From Labilithrix sp. (GTDB taxonomy: Bacteria; Myxococcota_A; Polyangia; Polyangiales; Polyangiaceae): DNA of 36,891 bases. This document shows positions 23,462 through 31,637 of the stretch, piece after piece (position 1 is the stretch's first letter; each line of letters begins with the position of its first letter). Position numbers and translations under genes: made by a program. The stretch lies in contig JAHBWF010000073.1 in the NCBI GenBank assembly GCA_019637105.1, positions 1 through 36,891 of the forward strand. Direction: 5' to 3'. The notes under the pieces are model-generated. The model ran no database searches. It saw only the letters and a list, made by a program, of their open reading frames with translations, and was not told the DNA's origin.

Positions 23462-23794
23462 ATGGCTAAGGGTGCGAAGAAGACGACCAACAAGCCGCTC
23501 TCGAAGAGCGCGATCCTCGAAGCCGTCACCGAGGCGGTCGGCGAAGAGCTCTCCCGCAAGCAGGTGAAGCTCGTCGTCGAGACGCTCGTCGAGGTCGGTC
23601 ATCGTGAGCTGAAGAAGAACGGCATCTTCGTGTTGCCGGGCTTCGCGAAGTTCGTCGTCGTGAAGAAGCCGGCGCGTCCGGCGCGTGAGGGGATCAACCC
23701 CTTCACGAAGGAGAAGCAGAAGTTCGCCGCCAAGCCGGCGAGCAAGGCCGTCCGCGCCCGCCCCGTGAAGGCGGTCAAGGACGCGGTGACCTGA
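23462..23794 (+). CDS. HU/IHF-family DNA-binding protein
   Basis: 110 residues, ATG 23462 with a strong GAGGTGG Shine-Dalgarno five bases upstream. The fold is clear: helical N-terminus (LSKSAILEAVTEAVGEELSR), LVEVGHRELKKNGIFVLPGF, then the DNA-embracing arm region (KKPARPAREGINPFTKEKQK) and the C-terminal VRARPVKAVKDAV. It is a nucleoid-associated protein that bends DNA as a dimer. The N-terminal AKGAKKTTNKPL extension is basic and slightly longer than in E. coli HU. Codons such as AAG, CTC and CGT are used regularly and the gene is visibly less GC-rich than its neighbours, as expected for high expression. A long terminator hairpin follows immediately. Confidence 0.92.
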   Translation: MAKGAKKTTNKPLSKSAILEAVTEAVGEELSRKQVKLVVETLVEVGHRELKKNGIFVLPGFAKFVVVKKPARPAREGINPFTKEKQKFAAKPASKAVRARPVKAVKDAVT

Positions 23795-23809
23795 GCAGCG
23801 ACACGAAGA

Positions 23810-23838
23810 GCGGGTCAGAGTCCGAGACTCTGACCCGC
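23810..23838 (+). terminator. Strong hairpin after the HU-family gene
   Basis: GCGGGTCAGAGTC (23810-23822) and GACTCTGACCCGC (23826-23838) form a perfect 13-bp stem with the 3-nt loop CGA, beginning 15 nt after the stop codon. This is the most stable hairpin noticed in the window. No T-tract follows (GTCGTCGG), so it may act as a U-less terminator or as an mRNA 3'-end stabiliser. Confidence 0.75.
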
Positions 23839-24045
23839 GTCGTCGGCCCGCGCCGCCCGAGCGCGTTTTCGGCGGGCCCGACCCCGACACGACGGAAGAA
23901 GAGGCGCGAGCGCTCCGAGCGGAGGCCGCCGCGCGCCGGTCGAGGCGAGCCCCGCGCGCGAGCTCGCGGCCCGCCCGCGCGCACGACCCCGCGCGCGGGA
24001 AGCTCGGACGGCGCGGCTTCGTAGACGTGGGCGAGGAGAGAGCGA

Positions 24046-26376
24046 ATGGCCTTCGACGCGATCGCCTACGGGCCGGACGAGCCCTGCCTGGTCACGATCG
24101 ACGGCGCGGAGCTGCTCGCGCACGACGCCCGGAGCGAGCGTCCGAAATGGAGCCTCGCGTTCGAGCAGCCGCTCGTCGCGGCGCTGTTCGTCGACCCCCG
24201 CGCGCTGCCGGCGTGCGCCGGAGGGTCGGGGGGCGGCCCGTGGAGGTCGGCCGCTTCGACGGGCCGATCGGTCCTCGCGCTCGACGTCGAGGGCCGCCTG
24301 CACCTCGTCGACCCGACGGGGCACGCGCTCGGCACGTACGGGCCGTTCGGCAAGCCGCGCGCGATCGCCGCGAGCGCGACCGGCGCGTCGCTCGCGCTCG
24401 CCGTCGACGACGCCGTCCTTTTGTGGCGCGGAGGTGAGCGCCTCGACGTCCCGCTCCGCGCGAGCGTCACCGCCACGACGAGCGCGCTCGCCTTCTCGAG
24501 GGACGGCGCGACGCTGGCCGCGGCGACGGAGAAGGGCGAGGTCCGGACGTTCGACGTCGGCGGCGCTCTCGAGGAGACGCTCCGCGTCGATCTCCGCGGC
24601 GCGATCGCCGCGCTCGCGGAGGACGAGGCCGGCCGTTGGCTCGTCGCCGGCCGGGACGGCGCCTCCTCCGTCGGTCCCGCCGGCGCCGTCCGGCTCGACA
24701 AGCTCCCCGGCGGCGTCAAGCGCGCCTGCTTCGACGCGGCGGGGGGCCGGCTCGCGCTCCAGCGCTCGGAGCGGAGCCTCGTCGTCTACGAGTGGCCGAG
24801 CCTGTCGGTGGCGATGCGGATCGAATACACGGATCGATCCGTCCGCGGCCTCTCCTTCGGAGCGGACGACTGGCTCGGCGTCGCGCTCGATCGCGGCGAC
24901 GGGAACAAGATCGACGTCGTGACCTCCGCGACCCGTCGAACCGACACGCATCCGGGGAGGCCGCACCGATCGTGGACGCTCCTCGTCGAGGGCAGGGCCG
25001 AGCGTCGCTCGGCGAAGGAGGCGCAGGAGATCGCGCGGCCGAAGGCGGCGTTCCCCGCGCCGCCGAAGAGCCGCGGGAACGCCGTCGGCGCGCGCGTCGG
25101 GATCGGAGCGATGATCTCGATCGCGGTCCTCGCGGTGCGCGTCTGCGTTCGCACGTCGACGCCGGGCAAGTCGTTCACCTACCAGCCGAGCGTCGTCGGC
25201 TCGCCGGCGCTCGACAAAAGCACGTGCGATCGCGCGTGCGCGGAGGATCGGCTCTCGATGCTCGCCCGGGAGTGCGAGCGCCCGACGCTCCGTTGCGCCG
25301 TCGACGCGCGCGCCGCGGTCCAGGCGCTCGCCGCGGGTGACTGCGAGGAGGCGAAGGCCGCGGTCGAACGGATCGATTCGGTCAGGGGCGGTCGCGGCGG
25401 AGGCGCCGACGCCCCGCTGTTCGGAGCGAACCTGCTCTTGGCGAGGCTCGGCCTCGACGAGGCCTGCGCCGGCGGCGCGCTCCAGCCCCTGAAGAAGCAC
25501 GTTCAGCTCGTCACGCTGAGCGGCCCCGAGCTCGAGCCGCTCGTCGAGCGGATCCCCGACGCGACCCCGGGGGAGACGCCTCGAGCCGTCTGGGCGGCGC
25601 CCGACGGGGCGATCTTCGTCGCGACGAGGGTCGCGGGGGACAGGCGACGCGAGGACGCGTGCGTCGTGTACCGCAAGTCCGAGGCCGGCGCGTGGGCCAC
25701 CGTCAACGAGGGCCTCGCGGGCGACTGCGCCGCGCTCTACGGGGCGAGCTCCACCGAGGTCTACCTGGCGACCAGCTACCGGGTGACCCGCTTCGACGGC
25801 GAGGCGTGGGAGCGTGTGCCGACGCCGTCGCTCGACCTCGTCCAGTCGTCGACCTCGAGCGGCGCCGATCTGTTCGTCGCGAGCCTCCACGACGAGGTGG
25901 GGCAGGTGCACCGGCGCCGCGGGGACACGTGGGCCAGCGAGCCGATCCCGGCGGGCGTCGAGGTGACCTCGTTGTTCGGCGGCGGCTCGACGCTCTGGGC
26001 GCTCGGGCAGGACGCCGCGTCGCGGCAGGTGCTGCTCCATCGGTCGGCGCGGGGGGCGTGGTCCGTCCGCACGCCCGCGGGCGACGCGGGCGCGGAGTCG
26101 ATCCTCGACGTCTGGACGAGCCCGACGGGAGACACGTTCGTCGCGACGGACGCGCGGGTCCTCCGCTCGACCCGAGGCGGTCCGTGGAAGGAGCTCGAGG
26201 CGCCGGGCGTCGTCACGGCGCTGTGGGGGCGGTCGAGCGCCGACGTCTACGGCGCGTCGCTCACCGGGCTCCTTCACTACGACGGGAAGGCGTGGTCCGA
26301 GACCTCGTACGTCGGCCGCGTCGGCGCGGTCTCCGGCGCGGAGAGCCGGGTGCTGATCGCCCGCGTCGGGGACTGA
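24046..26376 (+). CDS. Membrane protein with two beta-propeller-like regions
   Basis: 776 residues, ATG 24046 with GAGGAG about eight bases upstream. Residues 1-~320 contain WD40/YVTN-like strands (DGATLAAATEKGEVRTFDV, EDEAGRWLVAGRDGA), with no signal peptide, so this part should be cytoplasmic. A single membrane segment lies at about 348-368 (VGIGAMISIAVLAVRVCV). The outer part has a Cys-rich region (STCDRACAEDR, ECERPTLRC, GDCEEAK) that may be disulfide-bonded, then a second series of propeller-like repeats with the pattern A-x-D/S-x-x-E-V-Y-L-A-T, x-FDGxxW, resembling myxobacterial surface propellers. No enzyme motif is seen. A role as a sensor or scaffold across the membrane is a guess. 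It ends 12 bp from a convergent histidine kinase gene. Confidence 0.8.
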   Translation: MAFDAIAYGPDEPCLVTIDGAELLAHDARSERPKWSLAFEQPLVAALFVDPRALPACAGGSGGGPWRSAASTGRSVLALDVEGRLHLVDPTGHALGTYGPFGKPRAIAASATGASLALAVDDAVLLWRGGERLDVPLRASVTATTSALAFSRDGATLAAATEKGEVRTFDVGGALEETLRVDLRGAIAALAEDEAGRWLVAGRDGASSVGPAGAVRLDKLPGGVKRACFDAAGGRLALQRSERSLVVYEWPSLSVAMRIEYTDRSVRGLSFGADDWLGVALDRGDGNKIDVVTSATRRTDTHPGRPHRSWTLLVEGRAERRSAKEAQEIARPKAAFPAPPKSRGNAVGARVGIGAMISIAVLAVRVCVRTSTPGKSFTYQPSVVGSPALDKSTCDRACAEDRLSMLARECERPTLRCAVDARAAVQALAAGDCEEAKAAVERIDSVRGGRGGGADAPLFGANLLLARLGLDEACAGGALQPLKKHVQLVTLSGPELEPLVERIPDATPGETPRAVWAAPDGAIFVATRVAGDRRREDACVVYRKSEAGAWATVNEGLAGDCAALYGASSTEVYLATSYRVTRFDGEAWERVPTPSLDLVQSSTSSGADLFVASLHDEVGQVHRRRGDTWASEPIPAGVEVTSLFGGGSTLWALGQDAASRQVLLHRSARGAWSVRTPAGDAGAESILDVWTSPTGDTFVATDARVLRSTRGGPWKELEAPGVVTALWGRSSADVYGASLTGLLHYDGKAWSETSYVGRVGAVSGAESRVLIARVGD

Positions 26377-26388
26377 GCTCGGGACGCG

Positions 26389-27519
26389 TCATCCGGAGGT
26401 GAGCGCTCCGCCGCCGGCACGTCGCGGCAGCTCGAGGCGGAACACGGCGCCGCTGGGCTGGTTGTCGGCGACCGAGATCCCGCCGCCGTGCACCTCGACC
26501 GCCAGGCGGCAGAAGACCAGCCCGAGCCCGCGGCTCGTCCGGCCGACCCCGGCGCCGTCGACCTGGGCGTACTTGTCGAAGATGCGCTCGCGCTGCTCGG
26601 GTGGGACGCCGGGCCCGCCGTCGCGCACCTCGAGCACCACGCCGTCCTGGTGCGGGCGCGCCGCGACGGCGATCGTCCCGCCCGAGGGCGTGTACCGCAT
26701 GCCGTTGTCGAGCAGGTTCTCGAGCGCGCGGCGCAGGAGCAGCGGATCGGCGTGGAGCTTGGGGAGCCCGGGGGCGATCTCGATGAGGAGCGTCTGACGG
26801 CGGCTCTCGACGCGCCGCCTCGTCTGCTCCTCGAGCTCCGAGACGAGCGCGCCGAGATCGACCTCGGTGAGCTCCGGCGTGAGCGCGCCCTCCTCGGCGC
26901 GACTGATGTCGAGGAGGTTCATGACCATCTGATGCATGGCCTCGGAGGAGGCCATGATGTCCTCCACGGCCGCCTTCGGGTCGCCGCTCACGTCCGTCCC
27001 GTTCAAGACGAAGTCGCCGTTGGCGAGGATGCTGGCCAGCGGGTTCTTCAGATCGTGGACCACGAGCGACGTGAGCAGGTCCTTCTGGCGCTGCACGCGG
27101 AGCAGCGCGTCGCGCTCACGCCGGAGCTCGTGCCGGAGGCGCGTGATGCGGATCAGCGAGCGCACGCGGATGAGGAGCTCCGTCCGGTGGATGGGCTTGC
27201 CGAGGAAGTCGTCGGCTCCGGAGAGGAGCGCCTTCTCGTGCGTCTCGTGGTCGTGGAGCGCGGTCAAGAAGAGGATCGGCACCTCCTCTCCGCCTGGCAG
27301 CGCGCGCAGGCGACGGCAGGTCTCGAAGCCGTCCATGCCCGGCATCATGACGTCGAGGAGGACGAGATCGACGGCGTCACGCTCGAAGGCGGCGAGCGCC
27401 TGCGCGCCGCCCTCCGCCTGCGTGACGGCGTAGCCGGCGGCGTCCAGCTGCGCCTCCGTGAGCATCCGGTTCTGCGCGTTGTCGTCGACGAGGAGGACGT
27501 GGCCCTTCGTGGAGGTCAT
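26389..27519 (-). CDS. REC-HisKA-HATPase response regulator/kinase
   Basis: 376 residues. An N-terminal receiver (residues ~8-120) has the acidic pair Asp12-Asp13, phosphoacceptor Asp56 in LVLLDVMMPG and Lys108 in GKP. A coiled-coil-like linker (RHELRRERDALLRVQRQKDL) leads to HisKA with His155 in VVHDLKNPL, then a full HATPase with N, G1 and G2 boxes (ENLLDNGMRYTPSGG, VRDGGPGVP, RGLGLVFCR). There is no membrane segment or output domain, so it is a soluble kinase whose activity is probably set by phosphorylation of its own receiver. It starts with ATGA overlapping the stop of the CheY-like gene by four bases and is the last gene of the signalling operon. Confidence 0.93.
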   Translation of the reverse strand: MTSTKGHVLLVDDNAQNRMLTEAQLDAAGYAVTQAEGGAQALAAFERDAVDLVLLDVMMPGMDGFETCRRLRALPGGEEVPILFLTALHDHETHEKALLSGADDFLGKPIHRTELLIRVRSLIRITRLRHELRRERDALLRVQRQKDLLTSLVVHDLKNPLASILANGDFVLNGTDVSGDPKAAVEDIMASSEAMHQMVMNLLDISRAEEGALTPELTEVDLGALVSELEEQTRRRVESRRQTLLIEIAPGLPKLHADPLLLRRALENLLDNGMRYTPSGGTIAVAARPHQDGVVLEVRDGGPGVPPEQRERIFDKYAQVDGAGVGRTSRGLGLVFCRLAVEVHGGGISVADNQPSGAVFRLELPRRAGGGALTSG

Positions 27520-27890
27520 CGGCGTTCGCTCCGGAGGAAGGCCTCGACCGTCGGCCCGAACTCGCGCGTGTCGATCGGCTTGCTGACGTAGCCGTCGAAC
27601 CCGGCGGCGAGCAGCCGCGCGCGATCTCCGGCCATCGCGAAGGCGGTGACGGCCACGACCGGGAGGTGCGCCGTGTCCGCGCTCCCGCGGATCGATCGGA
27701 GCACGGCCTCGCCGCCGCCGCCGGGGATCTGGATGTCGAGCAGCACGAGGTCCGGCACCCGCGCGGCGAGCGCGCGCTCGGCGTCACCGACGCTGCAGGC
27801 CTCGATGATCTCGTGTCCGCGGTTCTCGAGGACGTCACGCACGAGGAGGCGGTTCATGGGATGGTCTTCGACGACGAGGATGAGGCTCAT
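27516..27890 (-). CDS. CheY-like single-domain response regulator
   Basis: 124 residues, a receiver domain alone. Features are VVEDHPMNRLL with the acidic pair, phosphoacceptor Asp52 in LVLLDIQIPGG, VTAFAMAGDR (Thr switch) and Lys in GYVSKPID. The motif series is of the DivK/hybrid-kinase class, so it is a likely phosphate shuttle between the two kinases on either side. Its ATG at 27890 shares one base with the stop codon of the large hybrid kinase (TGATG), and its own stop overlaps the next start by four bases. Both imply translational coupling. A longer open frame to 30062 is a shadow of the upstream kinase gene. Confidence 0.93.
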   Translation of the reverse strand: MSLILVVEDHPMNRLLVRDVLENRGHEIIEACSVGDAERALAARVPDLVLLDIQIPGGGGEAVLRSIRGSADTAHLPVVAVTAFAMAGDRARLLAAGFDGYVSKPIDTREFGPTVEAFLRSERR

Positions 27891-30238
27891 CACCGGCTCC
27901 TGTCCGTGGAGGCCGCGCCCTCCCCGGGGCGCGGCGCGTTCGCGGCGGCGTCGGGGACGGCCCGCGGGCGAATGCTCTCGTGGATCCGTCGCATCAGCGC
28001 CTCCGGGCCGCGCGCGGTCTCGCGCTGGAGGTAGGAGACGTTCGGCTGCGGGATCGACGGGATGGCGTCGACGATCCCGAGGACGGGGATCGACGAGGTG
28101 GTGCCGTCGAGGACCGCGTCGGGATCGACGTCGTCCCCGGCCAGGTCGACGATCGCCAGATCGAGGCCGGCCTCGAGCACGGCGCTGGGCGCGAAGCTGG
28201 GCGCTCGTTCGACCCTGCAGCCGGCCTCCACCAGCGACTCGGCGACGCCGTCGAGCTGCGCGCCGCCGACGACGAGCACGCGATGGCCGGCGATGCTCCG
28301 CACCGGGACGCCGACGCTCGCGAGCGCCTCGTGGAGGGCGCTGCGCGCGACCGGCTTGATCAGGTGCCGCGCCGCGCCGAGCTCGCGGCCGCGCGGGACG
28401 TCGTCGTTGACGGACACGATGACGACGGGGATGTCGGCCGTCGCCGCGTCCTGCTTGAGACAACCGAGGGTCGCCCACCCGTCGATGTGGGGCATGAGCA
28501 GGTCGAGCGTGATCGCGGCGGGGCGCTCGCTCGCCGCGACGCGGAGCGCCTCGTCGGCCGTCCGGGCGAAGAGCGCCTCGAGCCCCGCCGCGCGCACGTG
28601 CCCGGCGAGCAGCAGCGCCGCGTCGTCGTCGTCGTCGACCACGAGGACGCGGGTGGAGGAGCCGCCGCCGGAGGGCGGCGGGTCGCTGCTCCGCGTGGCC
28701 TCGGGCTTCCGCACGCCGGGGAGGACGACCGTGAACGTGGAGCCCTTGCCGAGCTCGCTCTTCACCGAGATCGTGCCGCCGTGCATCTCGACGAGGCGCT
28801 GGGTCAGCGCGAGCCCGAGGCCGGTGCCTTCGGGCTTCTCCGCCATGCCGGTCGGCTCGAGCTGCTCGAACTCGTTGAAGAGGCGCGGGACGTCCTCCGG
28901 TCGGATGCCGACGCCCGTGTCCTCGACGTCGAGCCGGACGGCCTGATCGTCCCCGCGCGCGACGACGCGCACCGCCCCGCCCGCGGGCGTGAACTTGATG
29001 CCGTTCGACACGAGGTTGTAGAGGATCTGCTTCAGGCGGACGGGGTCGACGTAGATCAACGGGAGCGTCGCCGGGATCGCGACCTCCAGCGTCACCCCGC
29101 GCGCCTCGGCGAGCGCGCGGGTGCCGTTCTCCACGCCGTCGGCGATGGCGCCGAGCGCGGCCCACTCGCGGTTCAGATCGAGCTTCCCGGCCTCGATCTT
29201 CGAGAGATCGAGGATGTCGTTGACCAGGTTGAGGAGGTGGCGCCCGGCCTGGAGGACGTTGGCCACGTAGGTCGTCTGCCGGGCCGAGAGCGGGCCGGCC
29301 ATCCCTTGCTCCATCAGCTCCGAGAAGCCGATGATCGCGTTGAGCGGCGTCCTGAGCTCGTGGCTCATGTTCGCGAGGAAGCTGCTCTTCGTCTTGCTCG
29401 CGAGCTCCGCCTGGAGCCGCGCTCGCCGCTCCTCTTCGACGGCGAGGCGTTGGCTGATGTCGCGCGTCGTGATGATCGTCCCCGAGATCGCGGGCGTGTC
29501 GAGGTGGTGATGGACGATCGACTCGAGGAAGCGGAGCGAGCCGTCCTTGTGGACGGCCTTGAGGTGCACCGTGCGGGGGCTGAGGCCGTCGAGCGCCTCC
29601 ACCAGCTCCTCCGCGGCCAGCGCGCGCTCGTCGGGGTGCACGAGGTGCCTCAGGTCGTGTCCGAGGAGCTCGTCCGGCCGGTAGCCGAGCAGCGGCTCGA
29701 TCGCGGGGCTGGCGTAGCGGAGCTTCCCTCGGCGGTCGAGGACCATCACCACGTCGGAGGAGTGCTCGACGAGGAGGCGATGACGCTCCTCGCTCCGTCG
29801 CACCGCCTCCTCCGCCTCGCGCCGCTCCCTCCGCGACACCGCGTTGCGAAGCTCGCGCTCGATCACCGGTCCGAGCCGGAGCAGCGCGCCCTTGACCACG
29901 TAGTCGTGGGCGCCGGCGCGCATCACGTCGACGGCGGCGCTCTCGCCGACGGTCCCCGAGACGACGATGAACGGGACGTCGAGGCCGAGCTCGCGGACGA
30001 GCGCGAGCGCCGCGGGCGCGTCGAACGTCGGCAGCGCGTAGTCGCAGAGCACGACGTCCCACTCGCCCGTCCGGAGCTTCTCCTCCGCGGCCGCGCGCGT
30101 CTCGACGCGCGCGACCGTCGGCTCGTAGCCCGCGCGACGGAGCGCGATGACGTTGAGCTCGGCGTCGTCGAGCGAGTCCTCGATCAGGAGCGCTCGGAGC
30201 GGCCGCGCGGGGTCGCCGGGGTTCTCGCCCGCCGTCAT
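27890..30238 (-). CDS. Hybrid histidine kinase REC-PAS-HisKA-HATPase-REC-REC
   Basis: 782 residues from ATG 30238; GTG at 30244 (GTGA overlap with the upstream stop) or TTG at 30247 are alternatives. Order: receiver (Asp66 in VVLCDYALP, Lys in VVKGAL), PAS domain ~150-265 (RRGKLRYASPAIEPLLGY), HisKA with His293 in NMSHELRTPLN, HATPase (YNLVSNGIKFTPAGG, EDTGVGI, GTGLGLALTQRL), a second receiver (VVDDDDDAALL, ITLDLLMP, LIKPVA), and a last receiver-like domain starting HRVLVVGGAQLDG. That final domain lacks the acidic pair (GG instead) and ends LDLAIVDLAGDDVD, so it is probably a pseudoreceiver. No membrane segment is present. It sits second in the operon after the REC-EAL gene. Confidence 0.93.
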   Translation of the reverse strand: MTAGENPGDPARPLRALLIEDSLDDAELNVIALRRAGYEPTVARVETRAAAEEKLRTGEWDVVLCDYALPTFDAPAALALVRELGLDVPFIVVSGTVGESAAVDVMRAGAHDYVVKGALLRLGPVIERELRNAVSRRERREAEEAVRRSEERHRLLVEHSSDVVMVLDRRGKLRYASPAIEPLLGYRPDELLGHDLRHLVHPDERALAAEELVEALDGLSPRTVHLKAVHKDGSLRFLESIVHHHLDTPAISGTIITTRDISQRLAVEEERRARLQAELASKTKSSFLANMSHELRTPLNAIIGFSELMEQGMAGPLSARQTTYVANVLQAGRHLLNLVNDILDLSKIEAGKLDLNREWAALGAIADGVENGTRALAEARGVTLEVAIPATLPLIYVDPVRLKQILYNLVSNGIKFTPAGGAVRVVARGDDQAVRLDVEDTGVGIRPEDVPRLFNEFEQLEPTGMAEKPEGTGLGLALTQRLVEMHGGTISVKSELGKGSTFTVVLPGVRKPEATRSSDPPPSGGGSSTRVLVVDDDDDAALLLAGHVRAAGLEALFARTADEALRVAASERPAAITLDLLMPHIDGWATLGCLKQDAATADIPVVIVSVNDDVPRGRELGAARHLIKPVARSALHEALASVGVPVRSIAGHRVLVVGGAQLDGVAESLVEAGCRVERAPSFAPSAVLEAGLDLAIVDLAGDDVDPDAVLDGTTSSIPVLGIVDAIPSIPQPNVSYLQRETARGPEALMRRIHESIRPRAVPDAAANAPRPGEGAASTDRSR

Positions 30239-30240
30239 CG

Positions 30241-31485
30241 TCACCAAGAGTGCGCGGACGGCACGGGCGCCGGACCGGGCCTTCCGAGGAGGTATCCCTG
30301 GAGGTAGTCGCAGCTCAGCGCGACGAGGCGGCCGAGCTCCGGGACGGTCTCGATCCCCTCGGCGACGACGAGCATGTCGAGCTCGTGACAGAGGCGCGTG
30401 ATCCGGTCGACGATGTGCGAGCGGACCGGCGAGGACTCGATGCCGCGGATCAACGACATGTCGAGCTTGACGATCTCCGGCTCGAGGATGGCGAAGCAGG
30501 TGAGCCCCGCGTAGCCGGCGCCCAGATCGTCGACGGCGATCCGGAAGCCGAGCTTGCGGAGCTCGCCCACCCTCTGTCGGGTGTCGGCGACGTCGTGGAG
30601 GGCGCTCCTCTCGGTGACCTCGAGGACGACGTGCTTCGAGATCCTCCCGAGCGGAGAGCGCGGATCGAACAGCGTCGGGTCGAGCAGCTCCGCGGGGTGC
30701 AGGTTGACGAAGAGGAGCGTGTCGTCGTCGTCGGGCTCGAACGTGGCCGCGGCCAGCTCGCGCACGCGTCGCCCCATGTCGTCGATGCGTCCGACACGCT
30801 CGGCGAGCTGGAGCATCGCGCCGGGGTGGGGGACGGACGGCTCCTTCGGGCGCATCAGCACCTCGAAGCCGGCGGTCCGCCGGCTGCGACGCTCGACGAT
30901 CGGTTGAAAGTGAACCACGAGGCTCTCGAGCGCGCGCTCGAACGTCGTCGAGAGCTCCTCGCGCTCGCCCGTCAGCGGCGTCCCGGCGCCCGCCGCGATC
31001 GCCTCGCGCCGCAGGCGCGCCATGCGCGAGAGCTTCACCGCGTGACGGAGCGTGGTCGTGAGGACCTCGTTCGGGACCGGCTTGTGGAGGTACGTGAGCG
31101 CGCCCAGCTCGAGCGCGTCGCGCACGGTGTCGGCCGACGGCTGGGCGGTCATGAGGACCACGGGGACGTCGAGGTCGTACGCGCGCACGAGGCGAAGGAG
31201 ATCGATCCCCGACATCCCGGGCAGCGCGATGTCGCTGATCACCGCGTCGTAGTCGCTCTTCACCAGCAGCTCGGCGGCGTTCGCGCCGTCGGAGATCGCG
31301 GTGACGTCGAACTCGCCCGCGAGCGAGCGAGAAAGCCCGCGCCGCAGCTCGTTGTCGTCCTCCACGAGGAGGAGGCGCGGCGCGCGGGCATCCGGGGAGT
31401 CCTTCGCGCTTCTTGGTCCGACTTCACGTGTAGTCCGCATTTGAGCAGGGAAACGCGCGGCCGACGGCTCGTCAAGGCAGACCAT
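30241..31485 (-). CDS. REC-EAL cyclic-di-GMP phosphodiesterase
   Basis: 414 residues from ATG 31485. The start is placed here because a promoter-like pair lies just upstream and would be inside the longer form from 31512; ATG 31440 is a third option. Residues ~40-160 are a receiver (LLVEDDNELRR, AVISDIALPG, YLHKPV). The C-terminal ~235 residues are an EAL domain: HFQPIV, GFEVLMRP (EVL in place of EAL, Glu kept), FVNLHP, LEVTER, VDDLGAGYAG, VKLDMSLI, VAEGIET and LQGYLLGRP. The residues needed for metal binding and catalysis appear present, so hydrolysis of c-di-GMP under receiver control is likely. It heads the four-gene signalling operon and is its only recognisable effector. Confidence 0.92.
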   Translation of the reverse strand: MVCLDEPSAARFPAQMRTTREVGPRSAKDSPDARAPRLLLVEDDNELRRGLSRSLAGEFDVTAISDGANAAELLVKSDYDAVISDIALPGMSGIDLLRLVRAYDLDVPVVLMTAQPSADTVRDALELGALTYLHKPVPNEVLTTTLRHAVKLSRMARLRREAIAAGAGTPLTGEREELSTTFERALESLVVHFQPIVERRSRRTAGFEVLMRPKEPSVPHPGAMLQLAERVGRIDDMGRRVRELAAATFEPDDDDTLLFVNLHPAELLDPTLFDPRSPLGRISKHVVLEVTERSALHDVADTRQRVGELRKLGFRIAVDDLGAGYAGLTCFAILEPEIVKLDMSLIRGIESSPVRSHIVDRITRLCHELDMLVVAEGIETVPELGRLVALSCDYLQGYLLGRPGPAPVPSAHSW

Positions 31486-31496
31486 GACGATTCTGT

Positions 31497-31526
31497 AACA
31501 TAAGGCACTCATGACGTTTTTGTCGA
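31497..31526 (-). promoter_or_regulatory. Promoter of the signalling operon
   Basis: On the reverse strand TCGACA (31526 to 31521, five of six to TTGACA) and TATGTT (31502 to 31497, four of six to TATAAT) are 18 nt apart in the most AT-rich spot of the region. The -10 box ends 11 nt before the ATG at 31485, giving a leader of only a few bases. It faces the divergent promoter of the M50-like gene. Confidence 0.55.
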
Positions 31527-31624
31527 ATGCAAGGCTCGCGTCGTCGCCGCCGTCGCCGGCGGGCGGCCTGTTTCGACCGTCACAGCGCGCCCGCCGGTCC
31601 CCGGGGCGCTTCGCCCGTTTGGCC

Positions 31625-31630
31625 TATGAT
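31625..31630 (+). promoter_or_regulatory. TATGAT -10-like box before the M50-like gene
   Basis: TATGAT, five of six to consensus, ends 7 nt before the ATG at 31638, and an in-frame ATG at 31629 overlaps it. This supports 31638 as the real start and a leaderless or near-leaderless message. Confidence 0.5.
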
Positions 31631-31637
31631 GCGGCAG

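Noticed and set aside
24046-26376. Ser/Thr kinase or sensor kinase at this locus
   Set aside because: No kinase, receiver or HATPase motif is found; only propeller-like repeats and one membrane segment are visible.
27516-30062. 848-residue frame ending in the CheY-like gene
   Set aside because: Everything upstream of 27890 is a shadow of the hybrid kinase; only the last 124 residues form a receiver.
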